A DNA stretch of 64,000 bases, from contig JADJHJ010000015.1 of assembly GCA_016707605.1 (NCBI GenBank), positions 124,001 to 188,000 of the forward strand, read 5' to 3'. Below are positions 25,955-33,823 of the stretch, in pieces (positions within the stretch are counted from its first letter, which is position 1; each line of letters opens with the position of its first letter). The DNA comes from Candidatus Promineofilum glycogenicum. Its GTDB lineage: Bacteria > Chloroflexota > Anaerolineae > Promineifilales > Promineifilaceae. The notes beneath the pieces were generated by a model. That model had not been told where the DNA came from. It did not search any database and saw only the letters and a list, made by a program, of their open reading frames with translations. The translations under genes and the position numbers were made by a program.

Positions 25955-27808
25955 ATGCAAGCACAAGACAGCGCCGAGCCATACGAGGGCAGCGAACTGT
26001 TCAAGCTGCGCCACACGGCGGCGCACGTGATGGCCCAGGCGGTGCTGGAGCTGTTCCCCGGGGCCAAGCTGGGCATCGGCCCGCCGGTGGTCGACGGCTT
26101 CTACTACGACTTCGACCTGGGCCTGGACGAGAACGGCCGCCCGCGCACCTTCGCCCAGGCCGACCTGGAGCGCATCGAGAAGCGCATGCGCCAGATCATC
26201 GCCGGCAAGCACCCGCTGCGCACCAAGGTCGTCACCGCCGACGAGGCCCGCGAACTGTTCGCCGACCAGCCCTACAAGCTGGAGATCATCGACGGCCTGC
26301 TGCGCGGCGAGTTCAACGAGTACGGCGACGACGTGGAAGACCGGCAGCGGGCCATCGACAACCTGGTCATCAGCACCTACCGCCACGACACCTTCGAGGA
26401 CCTGTGCAAGGGGCCGCACGTGGCCCACACCGGGCTGATCCCCGTCGATGCCTTCCAACTGATGAGCACCGCCGCGGCCTACTGGCGCGGCGACCAGTCG
26501 CGGCCGATGCTCCAGCGCATCTACGGCACGGCCTGGTTCAGCAAGAAAGACCTGAAGCGCCACCTGCAACTGCTGGAAGAGGCCAAGAAGCGCGACCACC
26601 GCAAGCTGGGGCGCGAGCTGGAACTCTACATCATGGACGAAGAGGTTGGCCCCGGCCTGCCCCTGTGGCTGCCCAACGGCAACATCCTGCGCGAGGAGCT
26701 GGAGAAGCTGGCCCACGAGATGGAGGACGCCGCCGGCTATCAGCGCGTGGCCACGCCCCACATCGCCAAGGAAGAGCTGTTCCGCCACAGCGGCCACCTG
26801 GACTACTACGAAGAGTCGATGTACCCGCCGATGGAACGGGAGGACATTCGCTACTACCTGAAGCCGATGAACTGCCCGTTCCACCACAAGATCTTCGCCA
26901 GCAAGCCGCGCAGCTACCGCGACCTGCCGCTGAAGCTGGCCGAGTACGGCATGATCTACCGCTACGAGCAGAGCGGCGAACTGTTCGGCCTGATGCGCGT
27001 GCGCGCCGCCCAGCAAAACGACGCCCACATCTACTGCGCCGAAGACCAGGTCGAGGCCGAGTTCACGGCCGTCATCGACCTCTACCGCCACTACTTCAGC
27101 CTGTTCGGCATCGACCGCTACGTCATGCGCCTGAGCCTACACGAGCGCAGCCAGTTGGGCGTCAAGTACGCCGACGACGAGGCCGCCTGGCTGAAGGCCG
27201 AGGCGATGGCCCGGCGGGTGATGAAAGCGTCGGGCGTGCCCTTTGTGGAGGCGCGCGGCGAGGCGGCATTCTACGGCCCCAAGATCGACGTGCAGGCCTG
27301 GAGCGTTATCGGCCGCGAGTTCTCCCTGGCCACCAATCAAATCGATTTCGTCGCCCCGGCGCGCTTCGGGCTGACCTTCACCAACCGCGACGGCCAGCCG
27401 GAGATGCCCTACTGCATCCACCGCGCGCCGCTGGGGGCGCACGAGCGCTACATCGGCTTCCTGATCGAGCACTACGGCGGCAACTTCCCCGTCTGGCTGG
27501 CCCCGGAGCAGGTGCGCGTCATCCCCATCACCGACGACCACCACGACTACGCCCGGCGCGTGGCCGCCCGGCTGAGCGAGGCGGGCGTGCGTGTCCACGC
27601 CGATCTGGGCAGCGACCGCATGGGGGCCAAGATTCGCGCCGCGCAACTGATGCGCGTGCCCTACATGGCCGTTGTCGGCGGGCAGGAAGCGGCGGCCGAG
27701 ACGCTGGCCGTGCGCTATCGCGACGGCGAGCAGCGCAACGACACGCCGCTGGGCGAGTTCGTGGCCCACGCGCAGAAGCGGATTCGCACCCGGTCGGGGG
27801 AGTTGTAA
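25955..27808 (+). CDS. thrS: Threonyl-tRNA synthetase 2
   Basis: A 617-residue paralogue of the upstream synthetase. The editing-site motifs HTAAH and CKGPH are kept and the TGS domain is again absent. Zinc ligands lie in MNCPFHHKIF, NDAHIYC and YCIHRAPLGAHERY. After motif 2 the common RVRGFTxDDAH is RVRAAQQNDAH: the positions usually GFT are AAQ, but the Gln, Asp and His equivalent to Escherichia coli Q381, D383 and H385 are retained. It lacks its own promoter or T-box in the 67-base gap, so it should be read through from the T-box transcript. Both copies look catalytically competent; a split of labour is inferred. Confidence 0.93.
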   Translation: MQAQDSAEPYEGSELFKLRHTAAHVMAQAVLELFPGAKLGIGPPVVDGFYYDFDLGLDENGRPRTFAQADLERIEKRMRQIIAGKHPLRTKVVTADEARELFADQPYKLEIIDGLLRGEFNEYGDDVEDRQRAIDNLVISTYRHDTFEDLCKGPHVAHTGLIPVDAFQLMSTAAAYWRGDQSRPMLQRIYGTAWFSKKDLKRHLQLLEEAKKRDHRKLGRELELYIMDEEVGPGLPLWLPNGNILREELEKLAHEMEDAAGYQRVATPHIAKEELFRHSGHLDYYEESMYPPMEREDIRYYLKPMNCPFHHKIFASKPRSYRDLPLKLAEYGMIYRYEQSGELFGLMRVRAAQQNDAHIYCAEDQVEAEFTAVIDLYRHYFSLFGIDRYVMRLSLHERSQLGVKYADDEAAWLKAEAMARRVMKASGVPFVEARGEAAFYGPKIDVQAWSVIGREFSLATNQIDFVAPARFGLTFTNRDGQPEMPYCIHRAPLGAHERYIGFLIEHYGGNFPVWLAPEQVRVIPITDDHHDYARRVAARLSEAGVRVHADLGSDRMGAKIRAAQLMRVPYMAVVGGQEAAAETLAVRYRDGEQRNDTPLGEFVAHAQKRIRTRSGEL

Positions 27809-27833
27809 CTGGGGTCAATTGCCTGTGACAGAG

Positions 27834-27940
27834 ATGGCACGCTGATTCCGCTGATTCCAACGCTGATTCTCGCTGTCGGCCTGCTCTGACAGCGTAAATC
27901 AGCGTCTTGCTCAGCGTTTATCAGCGTGCCATTTCTTGAT
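27834..27940. repeat. GGCACGCTGATT-type inverted repeat
   Basis: Arms atggcacgctgattccgctg and complementary cagcgt..cagcgtgccat. Second copy of the family seen at 16832-16933, here behind thrS2. Confidence 0.8.
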
Positions 27941-28026
27941 ACGGTATCTCTGGCCGATAGACGTGGCCAAAGCTATACTGCGGATAACAGACGACTGGAA
28001 AGGTGCCCCGGCATAGATAGGGCCGT

Positions 28027-28287
28027 ATGAGCAGCACTACCGTGGACAAGGATATGGAACCAGAGTACGATTTCAGCCGGGGAGAACAGGGCAAGTTCTA
28101 TGTCCCTGACACGGTGTTACATATCCCGATCTACTTCGACGATTGGAGCGAGGCTGAGTGGCTGCATATGGCGGCCGACAACCCGGCATTCGACTTCCTG
28201 AAGGACGCCGTCGAGGACATCTACTCACCGATGGACGGAACCTCTGTGAGTGATAAAGCGGCAGACGATTCTGATCCTCTTCGTTGA
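28027..28287 (+). CDS. Small acidic protein, possible antitoxin-like family
   Basis: An 86-residue protein with the N-terminal stretch EPEYDFSRGEQGKFYVPDTVLHIPIYFD. Short proteins with a (K/E)xEYDFSxGxRGKFY start are widespread in cyanobacteria and Chloroflexota, often beside toxin genes, but I know no tested function. The next gene overlaps its stop (TGATG), which suggests cotranscription by chance or design. No toxin gene is adjacent here. Confidence 0.65.
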   Translation: MSSTTVDKDMEPEYDFSRGEQGKFYVPDTVLHIPIYFDDWSEAEWLHMAADNPAFDFLKDAVEDIYSPMDGTSVSDKAADDSDPLR

Positions 28288-30158
28288 TGACTACCATTGT
28301 CAATAGTGGCCCGACGCCCCGTGCCCGGGTGAGGCCCCGCTTCCCCCACGCCCTCCCGGCGCTGTTCTTCCTCCTGCTGGTGCTGGCCCTCAACTACCCG
28401 CTGGTGCTGAAGCTCAACAGCCACGTCGTCGGCCGACCCTTTGACGACACGTTCGAGGTGCTGTGGCAGTTGTCGACTGTACACCGCGCCATCTTCGAGA
28501 CCCACAGCAACCCATTCTACACGCCCAACGTCTTCTATCCCCAGGGCTGGTACACGGCCAGCGGCGCGCAGCCACCGTGGTATCTGCTGCTGCTGTCGCC
28601 GCTGACGGCCGTGGCCGGACCGGTGCTGACCTATAACCTGACCGTGCTGGCCACGTTCATCCTCGGCGGCTTCGGCGTCTACTGGGTAGTCCGCCGGCTG
28701 ACGGGCCAGACGGCCGCCGGCCTCATCGCCGGCTGCGCCTACATCGCCGCGCCCGTCTTCACCCTGCGCCTCGGCGGCCACCTGCACACGCTGCTGGCCA
28801 TGATGTTCTTGCCCTATGCCGTCGGCGCGATGCTGCGGGCGCTGGGCGCGCCGAGGGCCGGCGACGCGGCGGTCGGTGGCGGGGCGGCGGGCGCGGCCGT
28901 GCCCAGTTGGCGCTGGGTGGCGCTGGCCGGCGTCTTCCTGGCCGCCACCATCCTGTCGCACTGGTACTTCATGTTCATCGCTGCCCTGCCCATCGCTGGG
29001 CTGGCCCTGACGACCCATTCGCCGCTGCCGTGGCGGGCGCGGCTGGCGCGATTGGCGGTCATCGGCGTCATCACCGGGCTGCTCATCGCCCCGGCGCTGC
29101 TGCTGACGTTGCAGGCGCGGCAGGCGATGTTGCCTGGCCGCGGCGTCTACCTGCTGTCCGACGCCGCCCTGCAAGGCTTCAGCCCCGACTACCTCTTCAG
29201 CCCCAACCAGTTGCACCCGTTCTGGCGCAGCCGCGTCCACGGCGTCTTCCCCGTCTTCGGCGAGTGGGACGTTGTCTCTCTGGGTTATACCACCGTTCTC
29301 CTGGCCGCCGCCGGGCTGCTGACCGCGCCGTGGCGACAGACACGGCCGCTGGTCGTCATGGGGCTGATCAGCTTCATCCTGGGGCTGGGGCCGACCCTGC
29401 GCTGGCGCGGGCAGCGCGTCGAAGTGGCCTTGCCGTCGCGGCTGGCCGGCGCGCTGGCCCCGTTGCTGCGCGACCTGGGTGCGCTGCCCCCCGGCCGTGT
29501 GCCCATCCTGCTGCCCGACTTCTTGCTCTACTACCTCCTGCCCTTCTACTCCTCCATTCGCGTCTGGTCGCGCTTTGCTGTGCCGCTGACGCTGGTGGTG
29601 GCCCTGCTGGCCGGCTTCGGCGTGGCCTGGCTATGGAGCAAGGGGCGCGGCGGGCGGGCGGCGGCCGTGGCTCTGGGCGCGCTGATGGTGTTCGAGGGGG
29701 TGATCTTGCCCTATGAGAACTTCACCGAGGTCGCGGCCATCCATCGCACCGTCAACGACTGGCTGGCTGCCCAGCCGGCGGGTACGACGCTCATCGAGTA
29801 CCCTCTGCCGTGGGTCAATGGGCTGGCCATGTATAGCCAGTCGTTGCATGGGCAGCGGGTGGTCAACGGCCAGATGTCCTTCACGCCGGCCTTTCTAGAA
29901 GAAGTCAAGCCGCAACTGGGCGAGTGGCCCAACGCGGCGGCGCTGCCCATCCTGCGCGGCTGGGGGGTGGAGTACGTGGTCGTCAGCGCCTTGCCTCAGG
30001 TGGACGTTTTCCGCGATGCCATCTGGCCCGATATGCTGGCCCTCGATGGCCTGTGCCTGGTGCAGAGCTTCCCCGACGCCCTGCCGCTGATGGAGTTCCG
30101 CGAGACCCACGTCTTCGCCGTGACCGAGCCGGGCGCGCCCTGCCCGGTTGCGCCCTAA
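28287..30158 (+). CDS. Polytopic GT-C-like membrane protein
   Basis: A 623-residue membrane protein with about ten to twelve helices. The first follows FPHALPALFFLLLVLALNYPLVLKL, and the long first extracytoplasmic loop carries RPFDDTFEVLWQL, an acidic pair in the place expected for GT-C glycosyltransferases. The C-terminal 150 residues are soluble (EYPLPWVNGLAMYSQSLHG..WGVEYVVVSALPQV), as in YfhO/DUF6311-like proteins of Chloroflexota. ATG 28287 overlaps the previous stop by one base. It does not contain the repeat insertions found in the 2-16 kb paralogues. Substrate unknown. Confidence 0.75.
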   Translation: MTTIVNSGPTPRARVRPRFPHALPALFFLLLVLALNYPLVLKLNSHVVGRPFDDTFEVLWQLSTVHRAIFETHSNPFYTPNVFYPQGWYTASGAQPPWYLLLLSPLTAVAGPVLTYNLTVLATFILGGFGVYWVVRRLTGQTAAGLIAGCAYIAAPVFTLRLGGHLHTLLAMMFLPYAVGAMLRALGAPRAGDAAVGGGAAGAAVPSWRWVALAGVFLAATILSHWYFMFIAALPIAGLALTTHSPLPWRARLARLAVIGVITGLLIAPALLLTLQARQAMLPGRGVYLLSDAALQGFSPDYLFSPNQLHPFWRSRVHGVFPVFGEWDVVSLGYTTVLLAAAGLLTAPWRQTRPLVVMGLISFILGLGPTLRWRGQRVEVALPSRLAGALAPLLRDLGALPPGRVPILLPDFLLYYLLPFYSSIRVWSRFAVPLTLVVALLAGFGVAWLWSKGRGGRAAAVALGALMVFEGVILPYENFTEVAAIHRTVNDWLAAQPAGTTLIEYPLPWVNGLAMYSQSLHGQRVVNGQMSFTPAFLEEVKPQLGEWPNAAALPILRGWGVEYVVVSALPQVDVFRDAIWPDMLALDGLCLVQSFPDALPLMEFRETHVFAVTEPGAPCPVAP

Positions 30159-30167
30159 GACAAGAAG

Positions 30168-30243
30168 AAACCACAGATTACGCAGATTACGCAGATTTCG
30201 CTCTGAGAAATCTGTGTAATCTGCGTAATCTGTGGTTTCTTTC
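30168..30243. repeat. 9-bp unit inverted repeat (CGCAGATTA family)
   Basis: Arms built of ccacagatt, acgcagatt, acgcagatt and their complements, ending in ctgtggtttc. It follows the stop codon of the membrane protein by about nine bases. Confidence 0.85.
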
Positions 30244-30262
30244 TGATCAGGCGCGGACAAAG

Positions 30263-30293
30263 CGAAAGGGCGCGCAGCCTCACCTGCGCGCCC
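30263..30293 (-). terminator. Hairpin terminator behind the secreted helical-repeat gene
   Basis: GGGCGCGCAG and CTGCGCGCCC form a perfect ten-pair stem with a six-base loop; on the minus strand it runs into TTTCGCTTT. It lies about 80 bases past the stop codon of the minus-strand gene. Confidence 0.6.
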
Positions 30294-30371
30294 AATCTAG
30301 AGAGAAGAGAGAAGGAGAAACCCGGCGGGCCGCGGCCGCCACCGCGACCCGCCAGAAGCGTCAGCTAGTCA

Positions 30372-31181
30372 TTAGGCCCCGGTGCCGGTGGTGGTGGTCG
30401 TGTCCGTGTCCGGGGTGGTCGGCGTCGTGTCCAGGCTGCCCGGGCCGCGCCCGCCGCCGTGGCCGCGCCCGCCGTGGCCACCGTGGCCGCGTCCGTTGAA
30501 GCCACTGAAGCTATACGGGTTGGCGTCCAGGTAGGCCAGCAGCGCGTCGGCCTGGGCCTGGGTGATGGCCCCGTCGTCCAGCGCCGCGGCGATGGCCGCT
30601 TCCTGCGCCGCGCGCACCTGGGTGTTGATCGACGCGGTGTCGATGTAACCCGCGGCCGCCTTCTGGGCCAGCTTCAGGTCAGCCTCTTCCTGGGTCAGGT
30701 CGCCGGCAGCCACGCGCGCCGCCAACTCAGCCTCATAGACCTCCAGTTGGGCCGCCTCCAGCGTCTCCAGACTGACGCCCAGGGCGTCGGCCAGGAACTG
30801 GTTCTTGTCATAGCCGTACTGGCTGCTGTTGCGCAGACGGCTGCCGTCGGCCTTCATCGTCTCGCCCTCTTCGGCGGTCAGATGGCCGTCGGCCACGGCC
30901 TGGTCGATGAGGGCGATGCGCGCCTCTTCCTGGGCCGCGGTCAGCGCCGTCAACTCGACGCCCAGCGCGTCGGCCAGGGCCTGGTCTTCGTCAATCCACT
31001 CGCTGGAGCGGCTGCTCCCGGTCGAGGGCACGGCCGGGGCGACCTCTTCCGTCTCGGTGGAGGGGGCCGACGGCGTGGCCGGGTCGGTCTGGGCGTAGGC
31101 CACCATGCCGCCGCCGAGCAGACCGAGGGCCAGCGCGCCCCCCAGAATCGAACCTACGATCTTGTTACGAACCATTGTCAT
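30372..31181 (-). CDS. Secreted protein with alpha-helical tandem repeats and Gly/Thr-rich tail
   Basis: A 269-residue protein from ATG 31181, with AAAGGAG directly upstream. A signal peptide ending near MVAYAQ is followed by two helical units (QALADALGVELTALTAAQEE.. and QFLADALGVSLETLEAAQLE..), each with a 'DG(H/D)LTxEE' turn, and a partial third (ALDDGAITQAQADALLAYLD). The tail is Gly/His/Arg-rich and then nearly all Thr, Pro and Asp. The repeat type is common in Gram-positive and Chloroflexota secreted proteins; its job is unknown. The 365 bases upstream contain repeats and the relBE promoter. Confidence 0.75.
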   Translation of the reverse strand: MTMVRNKIVGSILGGALALGLLGGGMVAYAQTDPATPSAPSTETEEVAPAVPSTGSSRSSEWIDEDQALADALGVELTALTAAQEEARIALIDQAVADGHLTAEEGETMKADGSRLRNSSQYGYDKNQFLADALGVSLETLEAAQLEVYEAELAARVAAGDLTQEEADLKLAQKAAAGYIDTASINTQVRAAQEAAIAAALDDGAITQAQADALLAYLDANPYSFSGFNGRGHGGHGGRGHGGGRGPGSLDTTPTTPDTDTTTTTGTGA

Positions 31182-31339
31182 TGTCTCCTTTCGGTGTGTC
31201 CGCGTCCTTTGCGCGGCTGTGGCCACTTGGTGTGGCTGTGTTATCGAACTGTCCACAGGATAGCCGCCAAATGTTTAGAGATTTTGAGGATGTTGTTGGG
31301 AATGTGTTGGCGGTTGTGTAGTGGGGGATGAGTGGCGGG

Positions 31340-31378
31340 GCGGCCCTCTTCCCAACCCTCTCCCAAAGGGCGAGGGGG
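31340..31378. repeat. CCTCTCCC/GAGGGGG repeat copy
   Basis: Contains ccctcttcccaaccctctcccaaaggg, a member of the family inside the glycosyltransferase genes. Confidence 0.6.
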
Positions 31379-31391
31379 TGGATGGCACCAT

Positions 31392-31457
31392 GACCTGACA
31401 GGTAGGCGGCCAGGCTCTCTGCGGCAAGGAGCGTTGGGGCCGCCTACCTGTCAGGTC
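31392..31457. repeat. Perfect 20-bp inverted repeat
   Basis: Arms 31392-31411 (GACCTGACAGGTAGGCGGCC) and 31438-31457 are exact complements around a 26-base loop. Each arm contains the inner palindrome acctgacaggt. Not related in sequence to the other families. Confidence 0.9.
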
Positions 31458-31513
31458 GATGCGTTCTCAGCGACAACCGAAAAACCCGCTATTCCGGTAC
31501 ACGTGGTGGAGCA

Positions 31514-31522
31514 TGCTATAAT
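31514..31522 (+). promoter_or_regulatory. Extended -10 promoter before relBE
   Basis: TGC directly followed by TATAAT (31517-31522), 25 bases before the antitoxin ATG. No good -35 box is seen at 16-18 bases. Confidence 0.5.
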
Positions 31523-31546
31523 GGAGATAGGAGGCTAAAGAAGGCT

Positions 31547-31753
31547 ATGGTCAATCTGGACGATATGCAGCTGGAATATGTGACCGACAACGCCGGCGCA
31601 AAACGGGCCGTCATCTTGCCGATTGAGGTTTTCTACCAGTTGCTCGAAGACCTCGAAGACCTGGCTGTTGTCGCCGAACGGGTGGACGAGCCTACCATTT
31701 CCCACCAAACGCTTGTGGACGAGTTGAAGTCCGATGGCCTCCTACCGGATTGA
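31547..31753 (+). CDS. RelB/Phd-like antitoxin
   Basis: A 68-residue protein: MQLEYVTDNAGAKRAVILPIEVFYQLLEDLED, an N-terminal strand-helix unit as in Phd/YefM and related antitoxins, then an acidic C-terminus ending LVDELKSDGLLPD that should wrap the toxin. AGGAGG lies upstream. It overlaps the toxin start by 20 bases. A similar but not identical antitoxin is at 54239-54472. Confidence 0.85.
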   Translation: MVNLDDMQLEYVTDNAGAKRAVILPIEVFYQLLEDLEDLAVVAERVDEPTISHQTLVDELKSDGLLPD

Positions 31754-31994
31754 GTGGAAGCCGTCGGCCGCTAAAGAACTGAAACGTCTGCCACGCGAGG
31801 TGATTCCACGTATGATTGCCGCTGTCGAAGCGCTTGCCTCTAACGCCTTCCCTCAAGGCGTTGTTCGGTTGAAAGGCTCCCAACATACGTATCGCATCCG
31901 CATTGGCGATTACCGCGTCGTCTACACGGTGGAAGACGATGTGCTGCGGATTGAGATCATTCGCGTTGGTCATCGGCGCGACGTGTATCGCTGA
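31734..31994 (+). CDS. relE: RelE-family mRNA interferase toxin
   Basis: An 86-residue basic toxin of normal RelE length. YRIEWKPSAAKELKRLPREVIPRMI, then VVRLKGSQHTYRIRIGDYRVVYTV, then IIRVGHRRDVYR are the diagnostic blocks. RelE enters the ribosomal A site and cuts mRNA; the C-terminal Arg/Tyr cluster needed for this is present. The ATG overlaps the antitoxin end. The same fold is fused to a helicase at 180-2288. Confidence 0.92.
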   Translation: MASYRIEWKPSAAKELKRLPREVIPRMIAAVEALASNAFPQGVVRLKGSQHTYRIRIGDYRVVYTVEDDVLRIEIIRVGHRRDVYR

Positions 31995-32021
31995 TAAGTC
32001 TATTTCCCAAAAGCCAACATC

Positions 32022-33092
32022 ATGGACCCCATCAACCTCTACGAATACGAAGCCCTAGCCCAGGCCCGGCTGACCACCATGGCCTACGACTACTACGCCA
32101 GCGGCGCGCACGACGAGATCACCCTGCGCGAGAACCACGCCGCCTACGACCGCATCCCCCTGCGCTACCGCGTCCTGCGCGACATCAGCCAACGCACCAC
32201 GGCCACGACCGTGCTGGGCCACCCACTGAGTATGCCCGTCATCGTCGCCCCGACCGCCTTCCACAAGCTGGCCCACCCCGACGGCGAAGTGGCCACCGTC
32301 CGCGCCGCGGGCCAGGCCGGGACGCTGATGATCCTCAGCACCCTCTCGACCACCTCCATCGAAGAGGTCATGGCCGCGGCCACCGGGCCGGTGTGGTTCC
32401 AGCTCTACGTCTACAAGGATCGCGGCGCGACCAAGGCGCTGGTGCAGCGGGCGCAGGCCGCCGGCTGCTCGGCCCTGGTTCTGACCGTGGACGCGCAGAT
32501 CTGGGGGCGGCGCGAGCGCGACGTGCGCAATCGCTTCCAGTTGCCGGCCGGGCTGTCGGTGCGCAACCTGATGCCCGCCGGGCAGGAGGCGTTCCCGGCC
32601 GACGTGCCCGGATCAGGGCTGGCGGCCTACGTCGCCTCGCTGTTCGACCAGACGCTATCGTGGAAGGACGTGGAGTGGCTGTGTTCGCTGACCGATCTGC
32701 CGGTGCTGCTGAAGGGCGTCGTCCACCCCGACGACGCGCGGCAGGCGGCCGACACTGGCGCGGCCGGCGTCATCGTCAGCAACCACGGCGGCCGGCAACT
32801 GGACACCGCCCCGGCGACTATTGAGGCGCTGCCGGCCATCGTTGAGGCGGTGGATGGCAAGGTCGAGGTGCTCATCGACGGCGGCATCCGGCGCGGCACG
32901 GACGTGGTCAAGGCGCTGGCCTATGGCGCGAAGGCCGTGGCCGTCGGCCGCCCCGTGCTGTGGGGCCTGGCCGCCGACGGCCAACGCGGCGTGGAGAAGG
33001 TCCTCGACATCTTGCGGTATGAGGTGGATTTGGCGATGGGGTTGTGTGGGTGTGCGGGGGTGAGCGAAATCGGTCGGGACTTGATCGACTAA
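32022..33092 (+). CDS. FMN-dependent alpha-hydroxy acid oxidase
   Basis: A 356-residue TIM-barrel flavoenzyme of the lactate oxidase/glycolate oxidase/LldD family. Landmarks are AYDYYASGAHDEITLRENH at the start, FQLYVYKDR, a lysine strand VLLKGVVHPDDA, the active-site SNHGGRQLD (His-Gly-Gly-Arg) and the FMN-phosphate loop IDGGIRRGTDVVKALA. It oxidises a 2-hydroxy acid to the 2-oxo acid; which acid (L-lactate or glycolate) cannot be decided by eye. It lies between two toxin-antitoxin pairs and has no partner gene. Confidence 0.92.
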   Translation: MDPINLYEYEALAQARLTTMAYDYYASGAHDEITLRENHAAYDRIPLRYRVLRDISQRTTATTVLGHPLSMPVIVAPTAFHKLAHPDGEVATVRAAGQAGTLMILSTLSTTSIEEVMAAATGPVWFQLYVYKDRGATKALVQRAQAAGCSALVLTVDAQIWGRRERDVRNRFQLPAGLSVRNLMPAGQEAFPADVPGSGLAAYVASLFDQTLSWKDVEWLCSLTDLPVLLKGVVHPDDARQAADTGAAGVIVSNHGGRQLDTAPATIEALPAIVEAVDGKVEVLIDGGIRRGTDVVKALAYGAKAVAVGRPVLWGLAADGQRGVEKVLDILRYEVDLAMGLCGCAGVSEIGRDLID

Positions 33093-33134
33093 GGTATAAT
33101 CCTCACAGCGCAATCCGAATCCAGGAGTAATCCC

Positions 33135-33449
33135 ATGCTTAACCAGACGGCCTATGCCCACATTGTCCTTGACGATCAGGACGTGCCCTACCTGGCTGGA
33201 ACCGACACCAAAGTGATCGAGTTGGTCTTGGATCGGGTGGCCTACGGCTGGAGCGCTGAGGAGATGCACTTACAGCATCCTCATCTGACGTTAGGCCAAA
33301 TCCATTCCGCGCTGGCCTATTACTGGGATCATCAGGAGGAACTCGACGAGGATATTCAACGGCGCCTGGAGTATGTCGAGCAAATTCGGTCCGCTTCTGA
33401 GCCAACGCCGCTGGTGAAGAAGTTAAGAGCGCAGGGTCTACTGCCGTGA
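33135..33449 (+). CDS. DUF433 family antitoxin
   Basis: A 104-residue protein. The DUF433 pattern is visible: GTDTKVIELVLDRVAYGWSAEEMHLQHPHLTLGQIHSALAYYWDH, a winged-helix-like domain used as antitoxin. AGGAG precedes the ATG, and TATAAT at 33095-33100 is a possible -10 box. Its stop overlaps the start of the next gene as GTGA, so the two are coupled. Confidence 0.88.
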   Translation: MLNQTAYAHIVLDDQDVPYLAGTDTKVIELVLDRVAYGWSAEEMHLQHPHLTLGQIHSALAYYWDHQEELDEDIQRRLEYVEQIRSASEPTPLVKKLRAQGLLP

Positions 33450-33793
33450 CGATTCGCCTGTATATGGATCGCAATGTTCCGTCTGCAATCACTGTCGGCC
33501 TGCGTCTGCGTGGTGTGGATGTGCTGACGGCCTATGAAGACGGTCATCATCGCGTACCAGATGCCCAATTACTTGATCGCGCCCAGGTGCTCGGGCGCGT
33601 TTTGTTTTCAGAGGACGACGACCTGGTGGCCGAGGCTGTGCTTCGCCAGAGGGATGGGCGCGACTTTCCGGGTGTCATCTATGCCCACCAACTTCGAGCG
33701 GCGATTGGCACAGTGATTGACGATCTGTATCTGATCGCTACCGCAGGAGACTCGGACGATCTCGCCAACATGGTGCAGTTCCTGCCCCTATAA
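33446..33793 (+). CDS. DUF5615 PIN-like toxin
   Basis: A 115-residue PIN-like protein: IRLYMDRNVPSAITVGLRLRGVDVLTAYEDGHH at the N-terminus with the first acidic residue, VLFSEDDDLVAEA in the middle and IDDLYLIATAGD at the end. This is the usual partner of DUF433 antitoxins and is expected to be an RNase. GTG start. Confidence 0.88.
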   Translation: MTIRLYMDRNVPSAITVGLRLRGVDVLTAYEDGHHRVPDAQLLDRAQVLGRVLFSEDDDLVAEAVLRQRDGRDFPGVIYAHQLRAAIGTVIDDLYLIATAGDSDDLANMVQFLPL

Positions 33794-33823
33794 TAGAGCG
33801 TAACAACGAGTTACCTGCTTGTC

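Noticed and set aside
24295..27091. Two 500-residue minus-strand frames opposite the thrS genes
   Set aside because: Antisense shadows; the plus strand encodes complete synthetases with all motifs.
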